Below are positions 43,744 to 52,875 of a stretch of DNA of 64,000 nucleotides, piece after piece (position 1 is the stretch's first letter; each line of letters opens with the position of its first letter). The position numbers and the translations under genes are program-made. The DNA lies in assembly GCA_947630535.1 (NCBI GenBank), contig CANRHZ010000005.1:1-64000 (forward strand). The letters run 5' to 3'. The notes under the pieces are model-generated. The model saw only the letters and a program-made list of their open reading frames with translations. It had not been told where the DNA came from and ran no database searches. The DNA is from Candidatus Gastranaerophilales bacterium. Lineage in GTDB: Bacteria > Cyanobacteriota > Vampirovibrionia > Gastranaerophilales > Gastranaerophilaceae.

Positions 43744-44602
43744 TTTTAAAGTAAACTTCTTTAAGGTGTTTTGTGCTTATATGGGTATAAAGCTGAGTTG
43801 TAACAACGCTTGAGTGCCCCAATAATTCCTGTACCACCCTTAAATCGGCTCCGTTTTCAAGCAAATGTGTTGCAAAAGAATGTCTTATTGTGTGCGGTGA
43901 GATGGATTTATCAATTTTTTCTCCCTGTTTTTTTATAAAAGAATAGACCCACTGTCTTGAGATTTTATCCAACTTGTCGTTCAAAAAGACATAGTCTATT
44001 TTTTCCCTGCTCCCGAGTTTTGTTGAAATATTAAGCTCTCTTTCTTTAAGATATTCTGTTAGTGCAATTTTTGCTTTTTTTCCTATGGGTACCATTCTGT
44101 CTTTTGAGCCTTTTCCGGTTGTTTTAATAAATCCGCTTTTTAAATCCAAACTTTTTATTGTTAAATTAACAAGCTCTGAAACCCTTAATCCTGTTGCATA
44201 TAAAAGCTCAAAAATTGCTCTTTCTTTTTTTGTAAAATCGTTTTTTAAAATTTGTTCAATTTCAAAGTAGCTTAATACCTTGGGTAATTTTTTCGGAATT
44301 TTTGGAGAAGAAATCGAAAGCGAGGGGTTTGATTGTATCTGTCTTGTTGCACACAAAAACCTGAAAAAGCCTTTAATTGAAGCGACTTTCCTTGTTACCG
44401 TGGAACTTAAAACTTCATTTTTTGATAAATACATTGTGTATTTTAAAAAATGGCTTCTTTTAATTTCTTTAACGTCGCTTATCTCGCAAAAGTAATTAAA
44501 AAAACCCATAATATCATTTTCATAGGCTAAAATGGTGTTTTTGCTTAAACCTCTTTCAACCTCAAGATAAGACAAATATTCGCTTATTAATTGAACAACC
44601 AT
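43733..44602 (-). CDS. Xer-type tyrosine recombinase
   Basis: This 289-residue XerC/XerD protein resolves chromosome dimers at dif. The SAM-like N-terminal domain spans ~1-85. The catalytic set is complete: Arg140, Lys164, His237, Arg240, His263 and Tyr272. No dif-like site could be identified by eye. It is a core gene and not tied to the island. Confidence 0.93.
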   Translation of the reverse strand: MVVQLISEYLSYLEVERGLSKNTILAYENDIMGFFNYFCEISDVKEIKRSHFLKYTMYLSKNEVLSSTVTRKVASIKGFFRFLCATRQIQSNPSLSISSPKIPKKLPKVLSYFEIEQILKNDFTKKERAIFELLYATGLRVSELVNLTIKSLDLKSGFIKTTGKGSKDRMVPIGKKAKIALTEYLKERELNISTKLGSREKIDYVFLNDKLDKISRQWVYSFIKKQGEKIDKSISPHTIRHSFATHLLENGADLRVVQELLGHSSVVTTQLYTHISTKHLKEVYFKING

Positions 44603-44674
44603 AATCGTAATTATGAATACTATTTAAAGTTTATTCATCTTGTAAAAAGATGATTTTTTATCTATAAATTAAGT

Positions 44675-45136
44675 ATGTATAAATATAGCTTTCAAAGTGA
44701 TTTTGGGATTATTTATTTAACGGGTGAAAAAGATTATTTATACACCCTTGGTTTTTTTCCTTTAGTTTGTTTTTATGAAACAAAAAAGACCCCCTTGTTT
44801 AAAGAAATTGAAGGCCAAATAAAAAGTTATTTAAAAGGAAATTTAAAAAAGTTTGATATACCTTATAAATTAAATTCTTCCCCTTTTCAAAAAGCCGTAC
44901 TTTTTGAAACGATGAAAATTGAATACGGGAAAACATTAACCTATATAGAAATTGCCCGAAAAATAGGAAATAAAAATGCCTCAAGAGCGGTCGGCGGTGC
45001 GCTTAATAAAAACCCTATTCCTATTATTATTCCCTGCCACAGGGTAATATCAAAAAACGGCGAATTAAGGGGCTATAAAGAGGGAGTAGAGCTAAAACAA
45101 AAACTCCTTAATCTTGAGAATATAAATAAGGGTTAA
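44675..45136 (+). CDS. ogt: Methylated-DNA-protein-cysteine methyltransferase
   Basis: This 153-residue repair protein removes alkyl groups from O6-alkylguanine. The acceptor is Cys121 in IPCHRVI; the winged helix has NKNASRAVGGALNKNP and the tail has GYKEGVELKQKLLNLE. The short form lacks the Ada regulatory half. Confidence 0.95.
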   Translation: MYKYSFQSDFGIIYLTGEKDYLYTLGFFPLVCFYETKKTPLFKEIEGQIKSYLKGNLKKFDIPYKLNSSPFQKAVLFETMKIEYGKTLTYIEIARKIGNKNASRAVGGALNKNPIPIIIPCHRVISKNGELRGYKEGVELKQKLLNLENINKG

Positions 45137-45155
45137 TTTATGAACCAAATAAAAA

Positions 45156-45226
45156 AGGCGACACCCGGATTCGAACCGGGGGTAAAAGCTTTGCAGGCTT
45201 CTGCCTTACCACTTGGCCATGTCGCC
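45156..45226 (-). tRNA. tRNA-Cys(GCA)
   Basis: On the minus strand the acceptor GGCGACA pairs with TGTCGCC and the discriminator is U. The anticodon loop CTGCAAA carries GCA. The T-arm is CCCGG-TTCGAAT-CCGGG. Confidence 0.97.
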
Positions 45227-45287
45227 TTGAATCTTTTATTAATATAAAAAAGACATATTCTAAAGTCAAGATAATAAAAGGTGCCAT

Positions 45288-45578
45288 CTTGAAATAAATT
45301 ATTTACCCAATATAATTGTGCTTACAGATACTAAAAAATAAGGATAAATTAATTATGAAAGAAGGAATACATCCTAATTATAAAAAAACAACAATAAAAT
45401 GTGTATGCGGAAATGAAATAGAAACAGGTTCAATCGAAGAAAACATAACAGTTGAAATCTGCAACGCATGTCATCCTTTCTTTACGGGAAATCAAAAAAT
45501 ATTAGACTCCGAAGGCAGAGTTGAAAGATTTAAAAAACGCTACGAAACAAAATAGCGTTTTATTAATTAAGGGCGGGT
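45288..45578. repeat. 291-bp identical direct repeat, copy 1 (with rpmE)
   Basis: This is base-for-base the same as 46760-47050 by eye, covering leader, the rpmE gene and the left arm of its terminator. The two copies bracket serC. Confidence 0.93.
45355..45555 (+). CDS. rpmE: 50S ribosomal protein L31, copy 1
   Basis: This 66-residue protein starts [21 protein letters not shown] lies ahead of the ATG. Cysteines in IKCVCGN and [16 protein letters not shown] form the zinc-binding CxC...CxxC pattern of the zinc form of L31. It is identical in sequence to the copy at 46827. Both look expressible. Confidence 0.95.
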   Translation: MKEGIHPNYKKTTIKCVCGNEIETGSIEENITVEICNACHPFFTGNQKILDSEGRVERFKKRYETK

Positions 45579-45597
45579 TAATTATCCGCCTTTTAAA
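45571..45597 (+). terminator. Terminator after rpmE copy 1
   Basis: GGCGG-(loop GTTAATTAT)-CCGCC is followed by TTTT. The long repeat ends within this loop, so the two rpmE copies have terminators with different loops. Confidence 0.8.
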
Positions 45598-45631
45598 ATA
45601 GTAAATTTAAGATAATAGGGGAATAAAAAGT

Positions 45632-46711
45632 ATGACAAGAGTTTATAATTTTTCGGCAGGGCCGGCGGTTTTACCCGAAGAAGTTTTAAGACAAGCTTCA
45701 GATGAGATGTTGGATTATCAAAATTCAGGCATGAGCGTAATGGAGATGTCACACAGGTCTAAAACTTATGACAACATCATAAAAACGGCAGAAGCCGACT
45801 TAAGAGAGCTTGCAAATATTCCCGATAACTATAAAGTATTGTTTTTACAAGGGGGCGCACACCTTCAATTTTCCATGGTTCCTATTAACCTTATGAAAAA
45901 CGGTGTTGCCGATTATATTGTAACGGGTCAATGGGCAAAAAAAGCATACATTGAAGCCCAAAAGTACGGCACAATAAACAAAATAGCATCAAGCGAAGAT
46001 AAATGTTTTTCATATATTCCCGATTGTTCCGATTTAAACATCTCTAAAGACGCAGATTACGTTTATATCTGCGAAAATAATACAATTTACGGCACAAAAT
46101 TCCACACCCTTCCAAATACAAAAGGAAAGGATTTGGTTTCCGATATGTCATCCTGTTTTCTATCCGAGCCTTTTGATATTAATAAATACGGGCTTGTTTT
46201 TGCGGGGGTTCAAAAAAATGTGGGACCGGCAGGTGTTCAAATTGTTATAATAAGAGAGGATTTAATAAGAGAGGACCTTCCTAAATGGTGTCCTGAAATG
46301 CTCAAATATAAAATCCATGCGGACAATTCATCTTTATATAATACTCCTCCCACATACGGTATTTATATTTGTTCTTTAGTCTTTAAATGGTTAAAGAACT
46401 TGGGCGGTTTGAATAAAATGAAAGAAATAAACGAGAAAAAGGCAAAAATCTTATACGATTTTCTTGACAGTTCAAAACTCTTTAAGGGTACCGTTGAAAA
46501 ATCTTCCCGTTCATTAATGAATGTGCCTTTTATAACGGGTGATGAAAATTTGGATAAAAAATTCATAGAACAGGCAAAAGATGCGGGTTTTGTTCAATTA
46601 AAAGGCCATAGAACAGTTGGCGGCATGAGGGCTTCAATATATAATGCAATGCCAATTGAAGGGGTTATTAAACTCGTAGAATTTATGGATAAATTTGAAA
46701 AAGCAAACTGA
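45632..46711 (+). CDS. serC: Phosphoserine aminotransferase
   Basis: This 359-residue PLP enzyme makes 3-phosphoserine from 3-phosphohydroxypyruvate for serine synthesis (and acts in pyridoxine routes that use DXP; pdxJ is in this window). The N-terminus is VYNFSAGPAVLPEEVL, the PLP-binding lysine is Lys195 in AGVQKNVGPAG, and GGMRASIYNAMP marks the C-terminus. The gene is single-copy but lies between the two identical rpmE repeats. Confidence 0.96.
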   Translation: MTRVYNFSAGPAVLPEEVLRQASDEMLDYQNSGMSVMEMSHRSKTYDNIIKTAEADLRELANIPDNYKVLFLQGGAHLQFSMVPINLMKNGVADYIVTGQWAKKAYIEAQKYGTINKIASSEDKCFSYIPDCSDLNISKDADYVYICENNTIYGTKFHTLPNTKGKDLVSDMSSCFLSEPFDINKYGLVFAGVQKNVGPAGVQIVIIREDLIREDLPKWCPEMLKYKIHADNSSLYNTPPTYGIYICSLVFKWLKNLGGLNKMKEINEKKAKILYDFLDSSKLFKGTVEKSSRSLMNVPFITGDENLDKKFIEQAKDAGFVQLKGHRTVGGMRASIYNAMPIEGVIKLVEFMDKFEKAN

Positions 46712-46759
46712 ATTTTTTATAAAATTTAATTAACAAAAAAGGTAAATAATTTATTTTAA

Positions 46760-47050
46760 CTTGAAATAAATTATTTACCCAATATAATTGTGCTTACAGA
46801 TACTAAAAAATAAGGATAAATTAATTATGAAAGAAGGAATACATCCTAATTATAAAAAAACAACAATAAAATGTGTATGCGGAAATGAAATAGAAACAGG
46901 TTCAATCGAAGAAAACATAACAGTTGAAATCTGCAACGCATGTCATCCTTTCTTTACGGGAAATCAAAAAATATTAGACTCCGAAGGCAGAGTTGAAAGA
47001 TTTAAAAAACGCTACGAAACAAAATAGCGTTTTATTAATTAAGGGCGGGT
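46760..47050. repeat. 291-bp identical direct repeat, copy 2 (with rpmE)
   Basis: Same as 45288-45578; the repeat distance is 1472 bases. Recombination between copies would excise serC together with one rpmE. Confidence 0.93.
46827..47027 (+). CDS. rpmE: 50S ribosomal protein L31, copy 2
   Basis: It has the same 66 codons as the copy at 45355, without even a silent change. This copy lies upstream of thyX and prfA; rpmE next to prfA is a common bacterial order, so it may be the ancestral one. Confidence 0.95.
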   Translation: MKEGIHPNYKKTTIKCVCGNEIETGSIEENITVEICNACHPFFTGNQKILDSEGRVERFKKRYETK

Positions 47051-47076
47051 GTATATTTATATATCCGCCTTTTTTC
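47043..47076 (+). terminator. Terminator after rpmE copy 2
   Basis: GGCGG...TATAT-loop-ATATA-like arm...CCGCC is followed by TTTTTTC. The stem foot is the same as after copy 1 but the loop is longer. Confidence 0.75.
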
Positions 47077-47095
47077 ATGAATTAAGGAGGGAAAA

Positions 47096-47809
47096 ATGGC
47101 AAAAGTTGAGCTGAGTGTTGAAATTATATCAATTCCTGGGGATTTGATAAAAACAATTTATACTGCTTGCAAAACCTGCTACAGTGCCAAACTCCCTTAT
47201 GAAAATTATCTTAGTGCACCCGATAATGAAACAATGCTCTCTTTAATAAGAAAGGTTATAGGTTCCGGGCACTATTCAACGATTGAACATATACAACTTA
47301 CCTTTGCAATTCAAAATGTTTCCCGTGCTTGCACTCATCAACTTGTAAGGCACCGTCATATGAGCTTTTCTCAAAAAAGCCAAAGGTATGTAAAAGAAAA
47401 GGGCGAATTTGATTACATAACTCCGAAAACAATTGAATCTAATCCTGAATTAAATAAAAAATTTGATGACTTTATGAAAAACTGTTCCGATTTCTATCAG
47501 GAGCTTATTGAAAACGGAGTTTTGGCGGAAGATGCAAGGGCAATTCTTCCAAATGCCACGGCAAGCTCAATTGTTGCAAGTTTAAATTTAAGAGAATTAA
47601 TCCACCTTGCAAATTTAAGGTTATGCACAAGGGCGCAACTTGAAATAAGAACTCTTGTTAAAGCCATGGCAGATGAAGTAATCAAAAAAGAGCCCTGGCT
47701 CAAAGAATATCTCGTTCCAAAGTGTGTAAAAATCGGGTATTGTGACGAAGATAAAACGTGCGGAAGAATGAAAACAAAAAGTGAGCTTCTTACAAAATCC
47801 GACCTTTAG
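47096..47809 (+). CDS. thyX: FAD-dependent thymidylate synthase
   Basis: This 237-residue flavoenzyme makes dTMP from dUMP with methylenetetrahydrofolate and NADPH. The ThyX signature RHRx7S runs from Arg85 to Ser95 (RHRHMSFSQKS), followed by QRY. AAGGAGGG is the ribosome site. With thyX, folE2 and folC the window holds much of folate-linked metabolism. No thyA is seen. prfA follows 15 bases later. Confidence 0.97.
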   Translation: MAKVELSVEIISIPGDLIKTIYTACKTCYSAKLPYENYLSAPDNETMLSLIRKVIGSGHYSTIEHIQLTFAIQNVSRACTHQLVRHRHMSFSQKSQRYVKEKGEFDYITPKTIESNPELNKKFDDFMKNCSDFYQELIENGVLAEDARAILPNATASSIVASLNLRELIHLANLRLCTRAQLEIRTLVKAMADEVIKKEPWLKEYLVPKCVKIGYCDEDKTCGRMKTKSELLTKSDL

Positions 47810-47824
47810 AGGGAAAAACAAAAA

Positions 47825-48907
47825 ATGAATGACATGTTAGATAAAATCAAGCAAATTGAAGAAAAATATATTGAACTCGGGCTGAAATTGTCTGACCCGA
47901 GCACGGTTAGTGACTATGAAAAATTTAGGGAGTTATCCAAGCAAAGAAAGGCAATGGAAGAAACCGTCAACACCTATAATGCATACAAACAGGCTCAAGA
48001 TGCCATAAAAGAAGCAAAAGAGATGCTTCACGGGGAAAAAGACCCGTCTATGAGAGAGTATCTTAATAATGAGATTGCTAACAATGAAGCAAAAATACCC
48101 GTTTATGAAGAAAAGATGAAAGTTCTTCTTTTGCCAAAAGACCCCATGGACGATAAGGACATTATGCTTGAAATCAGAGGGGGTGCCGGAGGAGATGAAG
48201 CCAATATTTTTGCAGGCGACCTTATGAGAATGTATATGAAATTTGCAAACATAAAAGGGTGGCAAACAAAAATCTTATCCATAAACGAATGCGAAGCGGG
48301 CGGGGTATCCGAGGTTGTAATTTCGGTTAAGGGGGAAAATGTATATTCTCAACTAAAATACGAATCAGGTGTTCACAGGGTTCAAAGGGTTCCTCAAACC
48401 GAATCTCAAGGAAGGGTTCATACATCAACCGCAACGGTTGCCGTTATGCCCGAAGTTGACGATGTCGAAATTGAACTTAATATGAATGATATTGAAATAA
48501 CAACCGCACGCTCCGGAGGTGCAGGCGGCCAAAACGTCAATAAGGTTGAAACCGCTGCAAGAGTTTTCCATAAACCGACAGGAATTATGATATTTTGTAC
48601 GGAAGAACGCTCCCAGCTTCAAAACAAAGAAAGAGCGCTTCAAATATTAAAAGCAAAACTCTATGATATGGAAGTTCAAAAACAAATGCAGGAAGTAACC
48701 GACCTCAGGCGTTCACAAGTCGGAACCGGTGACAGGTCGGAACGTATAAGAACTTATAACTTCCCTCAAGGAAGGCTTACTGACCACAGAATAAATCAAA
48801 ACCTTAACGTCTGGACGGTAATTGAAGGCGAGTTGGATGAGCTTATCAAGCTTTTAATTGAATATGACCAGAAATTAAAACTTGAAAAACTTGCCGAAAC
48901 CATATAA
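47825..48907 (+). CDS. prfA: Peptide chain release factor 1
   Basis: This 360-residue RF1 ends translation at UAA and UAG. The GGQ peptidyl-tRNA hydrolysis motif is at 234-236 in [11 protein letters not shown]. The PxT stop-codon selectivity motif is at 190-192 ([10 protein letters not shown]), typical for RF1 rather than RF2. The usual prmC methylase gene is not next to it. Confidence 0.97.
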   Translation: MNDMLDKIKQIEEKYIELGLKLSDPSTVSDYEKFRELSKQRKAMEETVNTYNAYKQAQDAIKEAKEMLHGEKDPSMREYLNNEIANNEAKIPVYEEKMKVLLLPKDPMDDKDIMLEIRGGAGGDEANIFAGDLMRMYMKFANIKGWQTKILSINECEAGGVSEVVISVKGENVYSQLKYESGVHRVQRVPQTESQGRVHTSTATVAVMPEVDDVEIELNMNDIEITTARSGGAGGQNVNKVETAARVFHKPTGIMIFCTEERSQLQNKERALQILKAKLYDMEVQKQMQEVTDLRRSQVGTGDRSERIRTYNFPQGRLTDHRINQNLNVWTVIEGELDELIKLLIEYDQKLKLEKLAETI

Positions 48908-49024
48908 ATAAGAAACCTTGCAAAAAAAAACTGTTTATTTTAAAATTCAATTACTCTACTCGTAAAAAAATCCTCTGTGCGGATAAAAGTTAATTTTATC
49001 AAACACAAGCAAAAGGAGAGAAAA

Positions 49025-49294
49025 ATGGCAAATATTAAATCTGCAAAGAAAAGAGTTCTTGTTGCAAAAAGAAACGAAGAAAGAAATGTTGCGTTTAAAT
49101 CTTCAATCAAAACCGCAATAAAAAAAGCTTTGTCTCTTGCATCTTCTGAAGATAAAGATGCCTTAAAAAATGCAATGTCAAAAGTTTACCAACTTTGCGA
49201 TAAAGCGGTTTCAAAAGGCATTCTTCATAAAAATACCGCAGCAAGAAAAAAATCCAGATTAACCGTTGCAATCAATAAATTGCAAGCAAAATAA
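49025..49294 (+). CDS. rpsT: 30S ribosomal protein S20
   Basis: This 89-residue basic protein starts at the ATG at 49025 with AAAGGAG ahead. It begins with MANIKSAKKRVLVAKRNEERN and ends with RKKSRLTVAINKLQAK, as S20 does. It binds 16S rRNA and is followed by a strong terminator. Confidence 0.96.
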   Translation: MANIKSAKKRVLVAKRNEERNVAFKSSIKTAIKKALSLASSEDKDALKNAMSKVYQLCDKAVSKGILHKNTAARKKSRLTVAINKLQAK

Positions 49295-49318
49295 GTTAAA
49301 TCGGATTGCTATTTTTTA

Positions 49319-49364
49319 AAAAAACCCTTAAATTGAGTCATTAACAATTTTTAAGGGTTTTTTA
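49319..49364 (+). terminator. Terminator of rpsT
   Basis: AAAACCCTTAAA...TTTTTAAGGGTTTTTT forms a long stem with a T-run. Confidence 0.9.
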
Positions 49365-49485
49365 ACGTAAAAAATTAATAAGGGAGATTCCTTTTTTTTT
49401 AAAATGGATATTAAATTTTTCAAAAAAAATTCAATAAAAAAGCATATTTACCTTTTTTAATTGAATTTTAAATCTTTTTAAACAC

Positions 49486-49518
49486 AACAAAAAAGGGCAT
49501 ATTTGCCCTTTTTTTATT
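49486..49518 (-). terminator. Terminator of the rpsF-ssb-rpsR operon
   Basis: AAAAAGGGCA-tat-TTGCCCTTTTT is a hairpin with T-runs on both strands; on the minus strand it follows rpsR by about 15 bases. Confidence 0.85.
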
Positions 49519-49532
49519 AAACGGTAAATTTT

Positions 49533-49766
49533 TTAATTTTCAAAAACGTATGAAATTAAAGAAGCTTCTCTTGCCTTTTTAACGGCAGAGGAAAGTTTTC
49601 TTTGATGAAGCGCACAAGTTCCCGTTATTCTTCTTGGAAGAATTTTTCCCGCTTCGGATAAAAATCTTTTTAATTTAGATGTATCTTTGTAATCAATAGC
49701 CTCTACCTTATCAGCACAGAAGCTGCATGTTTTTTTCTTTTTAGTGTCTTTTAAATCTTTTGCCAT
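49533..49766 (-). CDS. rpsR: 30S ribosomal protein S18 (zinc-type)
   Basis: This 77-residue protein has CSFCADK near the N-terminus and CALHQRKL later, which gives the CxxC...CxxH pattern of the zinc-binding C+ form. [32 protein letters not shown] is the family core. It is the last gene of rpsF-ssb-rpsR. Confidence 0.96.
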   Translation of the reverse strand: MAKDLKDTKKKKTCSFCADKVEAIDYKDTSKLKRFLSEAGKILPRRITGTCALHQRKLSSAVKKAREASLISYVFEN

Positions 49767-49796
49767 TTTATTTTCCTTATCTATTGTAATTATTTT

Positions 49797-50210
49797 TTAA
49801 AACGGAATTTCATCAGGATCAATCAAATCTTCCGCTATTTCTTCCGTTGAAAATTGAACAACGGTTTTATCTTCTTTGGAAGGCATATTAGCGTTTGAAT
49901 CTGAAGATGGAAGTCCGTTTGATATTTTTTCTATTGCATTAGCATTTATGGTTGCAACTTTTCTTTCTTTTCCACTCGTTGTTTTTACGGTTTCCATTTG
50001 CAATCTGCCGTCTATTATAACCGTATCATTAATTTTAACGGTTTCTGCAACACGGTCTGCAAGGGAGCCTACCGCACTAACCCTTACAATGGTTTCATCC
50101 TGCGGGTAAATATCCACAATCAAATTAACAATTGCAAGGTTGCTTTGCGTAAACCTTTTTTCAGGATTTTTAACAACTTTTCCCGTTACAACGATTTTTG
50201 CCAGTGTCAT
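49797..50210 (-). CDS. ssb: Single-stranded DNA-binding protein
   Basis: This 137-residue protein has an OB fold in the first ~105 residues (VVTGKVVKNPEKRFTQSNLAIVNLIVD, DTVIIDGRLQMET), a short linker and the acidic tip DPDEIPF that recruits repair proteins. It lies between rpsF and rpsR, the common order. Confidence 0.95.
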   Translation of the reverse strand: MTLAKIVVTGKVVKNPEKRFTQSNLAIVNLIVDIYPQDETIVRVSAVGSLADRVAETVKINDTVIIDGRLQMETVKTTSGKERKVATINANAIEKISNGLPSSDSNANMPSKEDKTVVQFSTEEIAEDLIDPDEIPF

Positions 50211-50215
50211 TTGTT

Positions 50216-50506
50216 TTATGCCTTTTTAATTTTTGTGAAAATAGTTCTTATAATGTTTTCGTTTAATCTTAACTGTCTTTTAAAGTCTATAACTTTATCT
50301 TCGGGTAAGTTCATTCTTTGAACCACAAAGTAGCTGTCTCTGTAACCTTGAATATCGTATGCGGATTTTTTTCTTCCTAACTTTTCGGTATCCGTAACAG
50401 AACCGCCAAAACCCTGAATAGATTCTTCGATTTTAGCAACAACTTTATCTGCTTCATCATTATCAAGGTTAGGTTTAATTGCTGATAATAATTCGTATTT
50501 TCCCAT
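50216..50506 (-). CDS. rpsF: 30S ribosomal protein S6
   Basis: This 96-residue protein starts at the ATG at 50506 (MGKYELLSAIKPNLDNDEADK), with AAGGAAAT ahead. GRKKSAYDIQGYRDSYFVVQRM is the S6 core. It pairs with S18 in the 30S platform and is the first gene of the operon. Confidence 0.95.
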   Translation of the reverse strand: MGKYELLSAIKPNLDNDEADKVVAKIEESIQGFGGSVTDTEKLGRKKSAYDIQGYRDSYFVVQRMNLPEDKVIDFKRQLRLNENIIRTIFTKIKKA

Positions 50507-50598
50507 TTTTATTTCCTTAAATCTGTTAGTGTTCACGTATGATTTACACTAACATAAACAATATTTTGATGCAAACTAAGATTAATTTTTGTATACAA

Positions 50599-51393
50599 TT
50601 AAATTATATACACCCCTTCAAAAACCTTTTTTGCATCTCCCGTCATATAAACATTTTTTCCTTCTTCGTACTCTATATTTAAGCTCCCGCCTTTAAGAAT
50701 GACTTCAACTTTATTATCAAGAAGCCCCTTTTTTATTCCGGCCACACAGGATGCACAGGCTCCCGTTCCGCAAGCAAGAGTTATTCCGCACCCTCTTTCC
50801 CACACATTCATTTTTATTTTGTTTCTTGAAATAATGTTTATAAATTCAACATTTGTTTTTTGGGGGAAAAGTTTTGAGTTTTCAATTTTGCTTCCGATTG
50901 TTTTTGCAAGAGTTTCTCCGTCTTTATCCGTAAAAATAACGCAATGCGGGTTTCCCATACTAACGGCAGAGGCTTTGTATCCTTCGATTTCAAAATCAAG
51001 CGGAAAATTTGTATTACATGGTATTTTATTTGCCTCTAATACGGGCAAACCCATATCAACCCTAACTAATCCGTTTTCTTTTATTTCGGGGATTATAATT
51101 CCCTTCAAAGTAAGAATGGAAAAGCTTTTTTTATTTACAAGCTTTTTATTGTAAGCATACTTAGCAAAGCACCTTATGCCGTTTCCGCACATCTGGGCAA
51201 TTGAACCGTCAGAATTAAAAAAATCCCAAGCAATGTCCGCTTCATCTGTTTTTTTGGGGCTGAATATCCCGTCTGCGCCGATTCCAAAATTCCTGTCACA
51301 CATTTTTTTTGCAAGTTCACTTGTAGCTTTTGTATTTTCAAGAATTATAAAATCATTTCCAAGCCCCTGCCACTTTTCAAATTTTATTTCCAT
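50599..51393 (-). CDS. dapF: Diaminopimelate epimerase
   Basis: This 264-residue enzyme turns LL- into meso-diaminopimelate for lysine and peptidoglycan. The two catalytic cysteines are Cys69 (QMCGNGIRC) and Cys208 (ITLACGTGAC). KWQGLGNDFI starts the family block. It overlaps the upstream DUF4127 gene by 17 bases. Confidence 0.96.
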   Translation of the reverse strand: MEIKFEKWQGLGNDFIILENTKATSELAKKMCDRNFGIGADGIFSPKKTDEADIAWDFFNSDGSIAQMCGNGIRCFAKYAYNKKLVNKKSFSILTLKGIIIPEIKENGLVRVDMGLPVLEANKIPCNTNFPLDFEIEGYKASAVSMGNPHCVIFTDKDGETLAKTIGSKIENSKLFPQKTNVEFINIISRNKIKMNVWERGCGITLACGTGACASCVAGIKKGLLDNKVEVILKGGSLNIEYEEGKNVYMTGDAKKVFEGVYII

Positions 51394-52795
51394 TTTTATT
51401 TTCCTTTACTTTAATTTCAACTTCAAAACTTCTTTTCCATGGGAGATTGTATTTAAAATCGTAATTTGTATATAAAAACTCATTAACTCTTTTTTCGTAG
51501 GGTAAAAATAACTTTTTATAATTAAAATTACCGCTGATATAATTTCTTATGTCGGATTGATATGCCCAATCGTCAAGCAATCTTATCGAAAGAAGTTTTT
51601 TAAAATTTTTTTCATCAAACCTGTTTTCCTTTTTTGCAATATAACTTATAAGCCCGATTGCAAGGGAAGAACCTATTGTGTTTGCGGATGTGTTGTACCC
51701 TGAATATCCTAAAAAGTTTTTGTTGTAACCTTCTTTTAAAATATTTTCAATTAAGCCTCTGTCTGCGCCGTTTGCGTTATTAATATCCGCAATTATATAG
51801 GGCAGGTCAAATTTTTTAAACTCATTACTTGAATTTATGAGGTCCCTAAAGACTAAATCCCCCTGTTTATCCGTAAAATTATTTACATATAAAATAATAT
51901 CAGGGTTAACATCCTCTATAATTGAATTTTTTGCCCCTATTTTAATTTGGGATAAAACGCAATTTTCAACGGAAATATCTTCATACCTTGAAATTAAATT
52001 TGTACTTTTTTTATTTAAATATTCAACTTTTATTTTTATCGGATAATCCTCTATTACCCCTCTTAATAAAAGTCCGAGAGGAATTTCATCCGCCCCCGTT
52101 TTTACGATTGCATTCAGTTTTCTTTTTTTTATTTCGCCTTCAAGAAACTCTGCTTCTAAAACATTAAGACCGTATTCGCCCGTGTCATCTTTAGAAAATA
52201 TAAAAAAATCAAAAACCTTATTTTCAACAAAATCAAGATAAATTTTATTTACCTCAAAGTTTCTTTTTCTTGTATCAAGGTAATCGTTTAAAATTTCTTT
52301 TGGGATATTGTGGGGTTTTTCTTTTTTTAATTTTTTAACTTTTGCTTTATGAAAATCATAAGAGAATGAATAAATCTCTTTACCCCACTTATTCCAGTAT
52401 TCTTTTTCTTCTTCGTTTATATTATTGTTTGAAATTCTCATTATGCTTGATGTTGCATAAACTTTCAAATTTTTATTATTTCTCTTTTTTTCTTTAAGTA
52501 TTTTATTTAATTCAAAAAGCCTAACTTTGATTTCATCAATGGTTTCATTTGACCTTCTTGATGAAACTAAGCCGCCGTATATTAAAGTGTCAAGAGATAA
52601 AACAATAAGGTCGGTTTTTTCTATATTTTTAAGCCACTCAAAAATAGAATTTCTGTCCGATATTTTATATAAACCCCCCATCAGCGATTTTTTTGGAAGC
52701 CTCACATCTAAACTTTTGTGAAGTTTAGAGATTTCTTTTGTAAGGCTATATGTTATAGGACGGTTATCAATAGGAAGGAAGTGAATTTTTTTCAT
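51377..52795 (-). CDS. DUF4127 family protein
   Basis: This 472-residue cytoplasmic protein starts MKKIHFLPIDNRPITYSLTKEI, the usual opening of DUF4127. Further blocks are DLIVLSLDTLIYGGLVSSRR, SKDDTGEYGLNVLEAEFL, GADEIPLGLLLRG, and GYSGYNTSANTIGSSLA near 340. The biochemical role is unknown. It shares a transcript with dapF, which hints at a link to cell-wall precursors but does not prove one. Confidence 0.82.
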   Translation of the reverse strand: MKKIHFLPIDNRPITYSLTKEISKLHKSLDVRLPKKSLMGGLYKISDRNSIFEWLKNIEKTDLIVLSLDTLIYGGLVSSRRSNETIDEIKVRLFELNKILKEKKRNNKNLKVYATSSIMRISNNNINEEEKEYWNKWGKEIYSFSYDFHKAKVKKLKKEKPHNIPKEILNDYLDTRKRNFEVNKIYLDFVENKVFDFFIFSKDDTGEYGLNVLEAEFLEGEIKKRKLNAIVKTGADEIPLGLLLRGVIEDYPIKIKVEYLNKKSTNLISRYEDISVENCVLSQIKIGAKNSIIEDVNPDIILYVNNFTDKQGDLVFRDLINSSNEFKKFDLPYIIADINNANGADRGLIENILKEGYNKNFLGYSGYNTSANTIGSSLAIGLISYIAKKENRFDEKNFKKLLSIRLLDDWAYQSDIRNYISGNFNYKKLFLPYEKRVNEFLYTNYDFKYNLPWKRSFEVEIKVKENKNGNKI

Positions 52796-52875
52796 AAAAT
52801 TATTTTACATCAAGCGGTGTTTGATTTACAATAAGCCTGTAGAAAGTTTATATTTTGGATTAAAACGGGGAGTAA

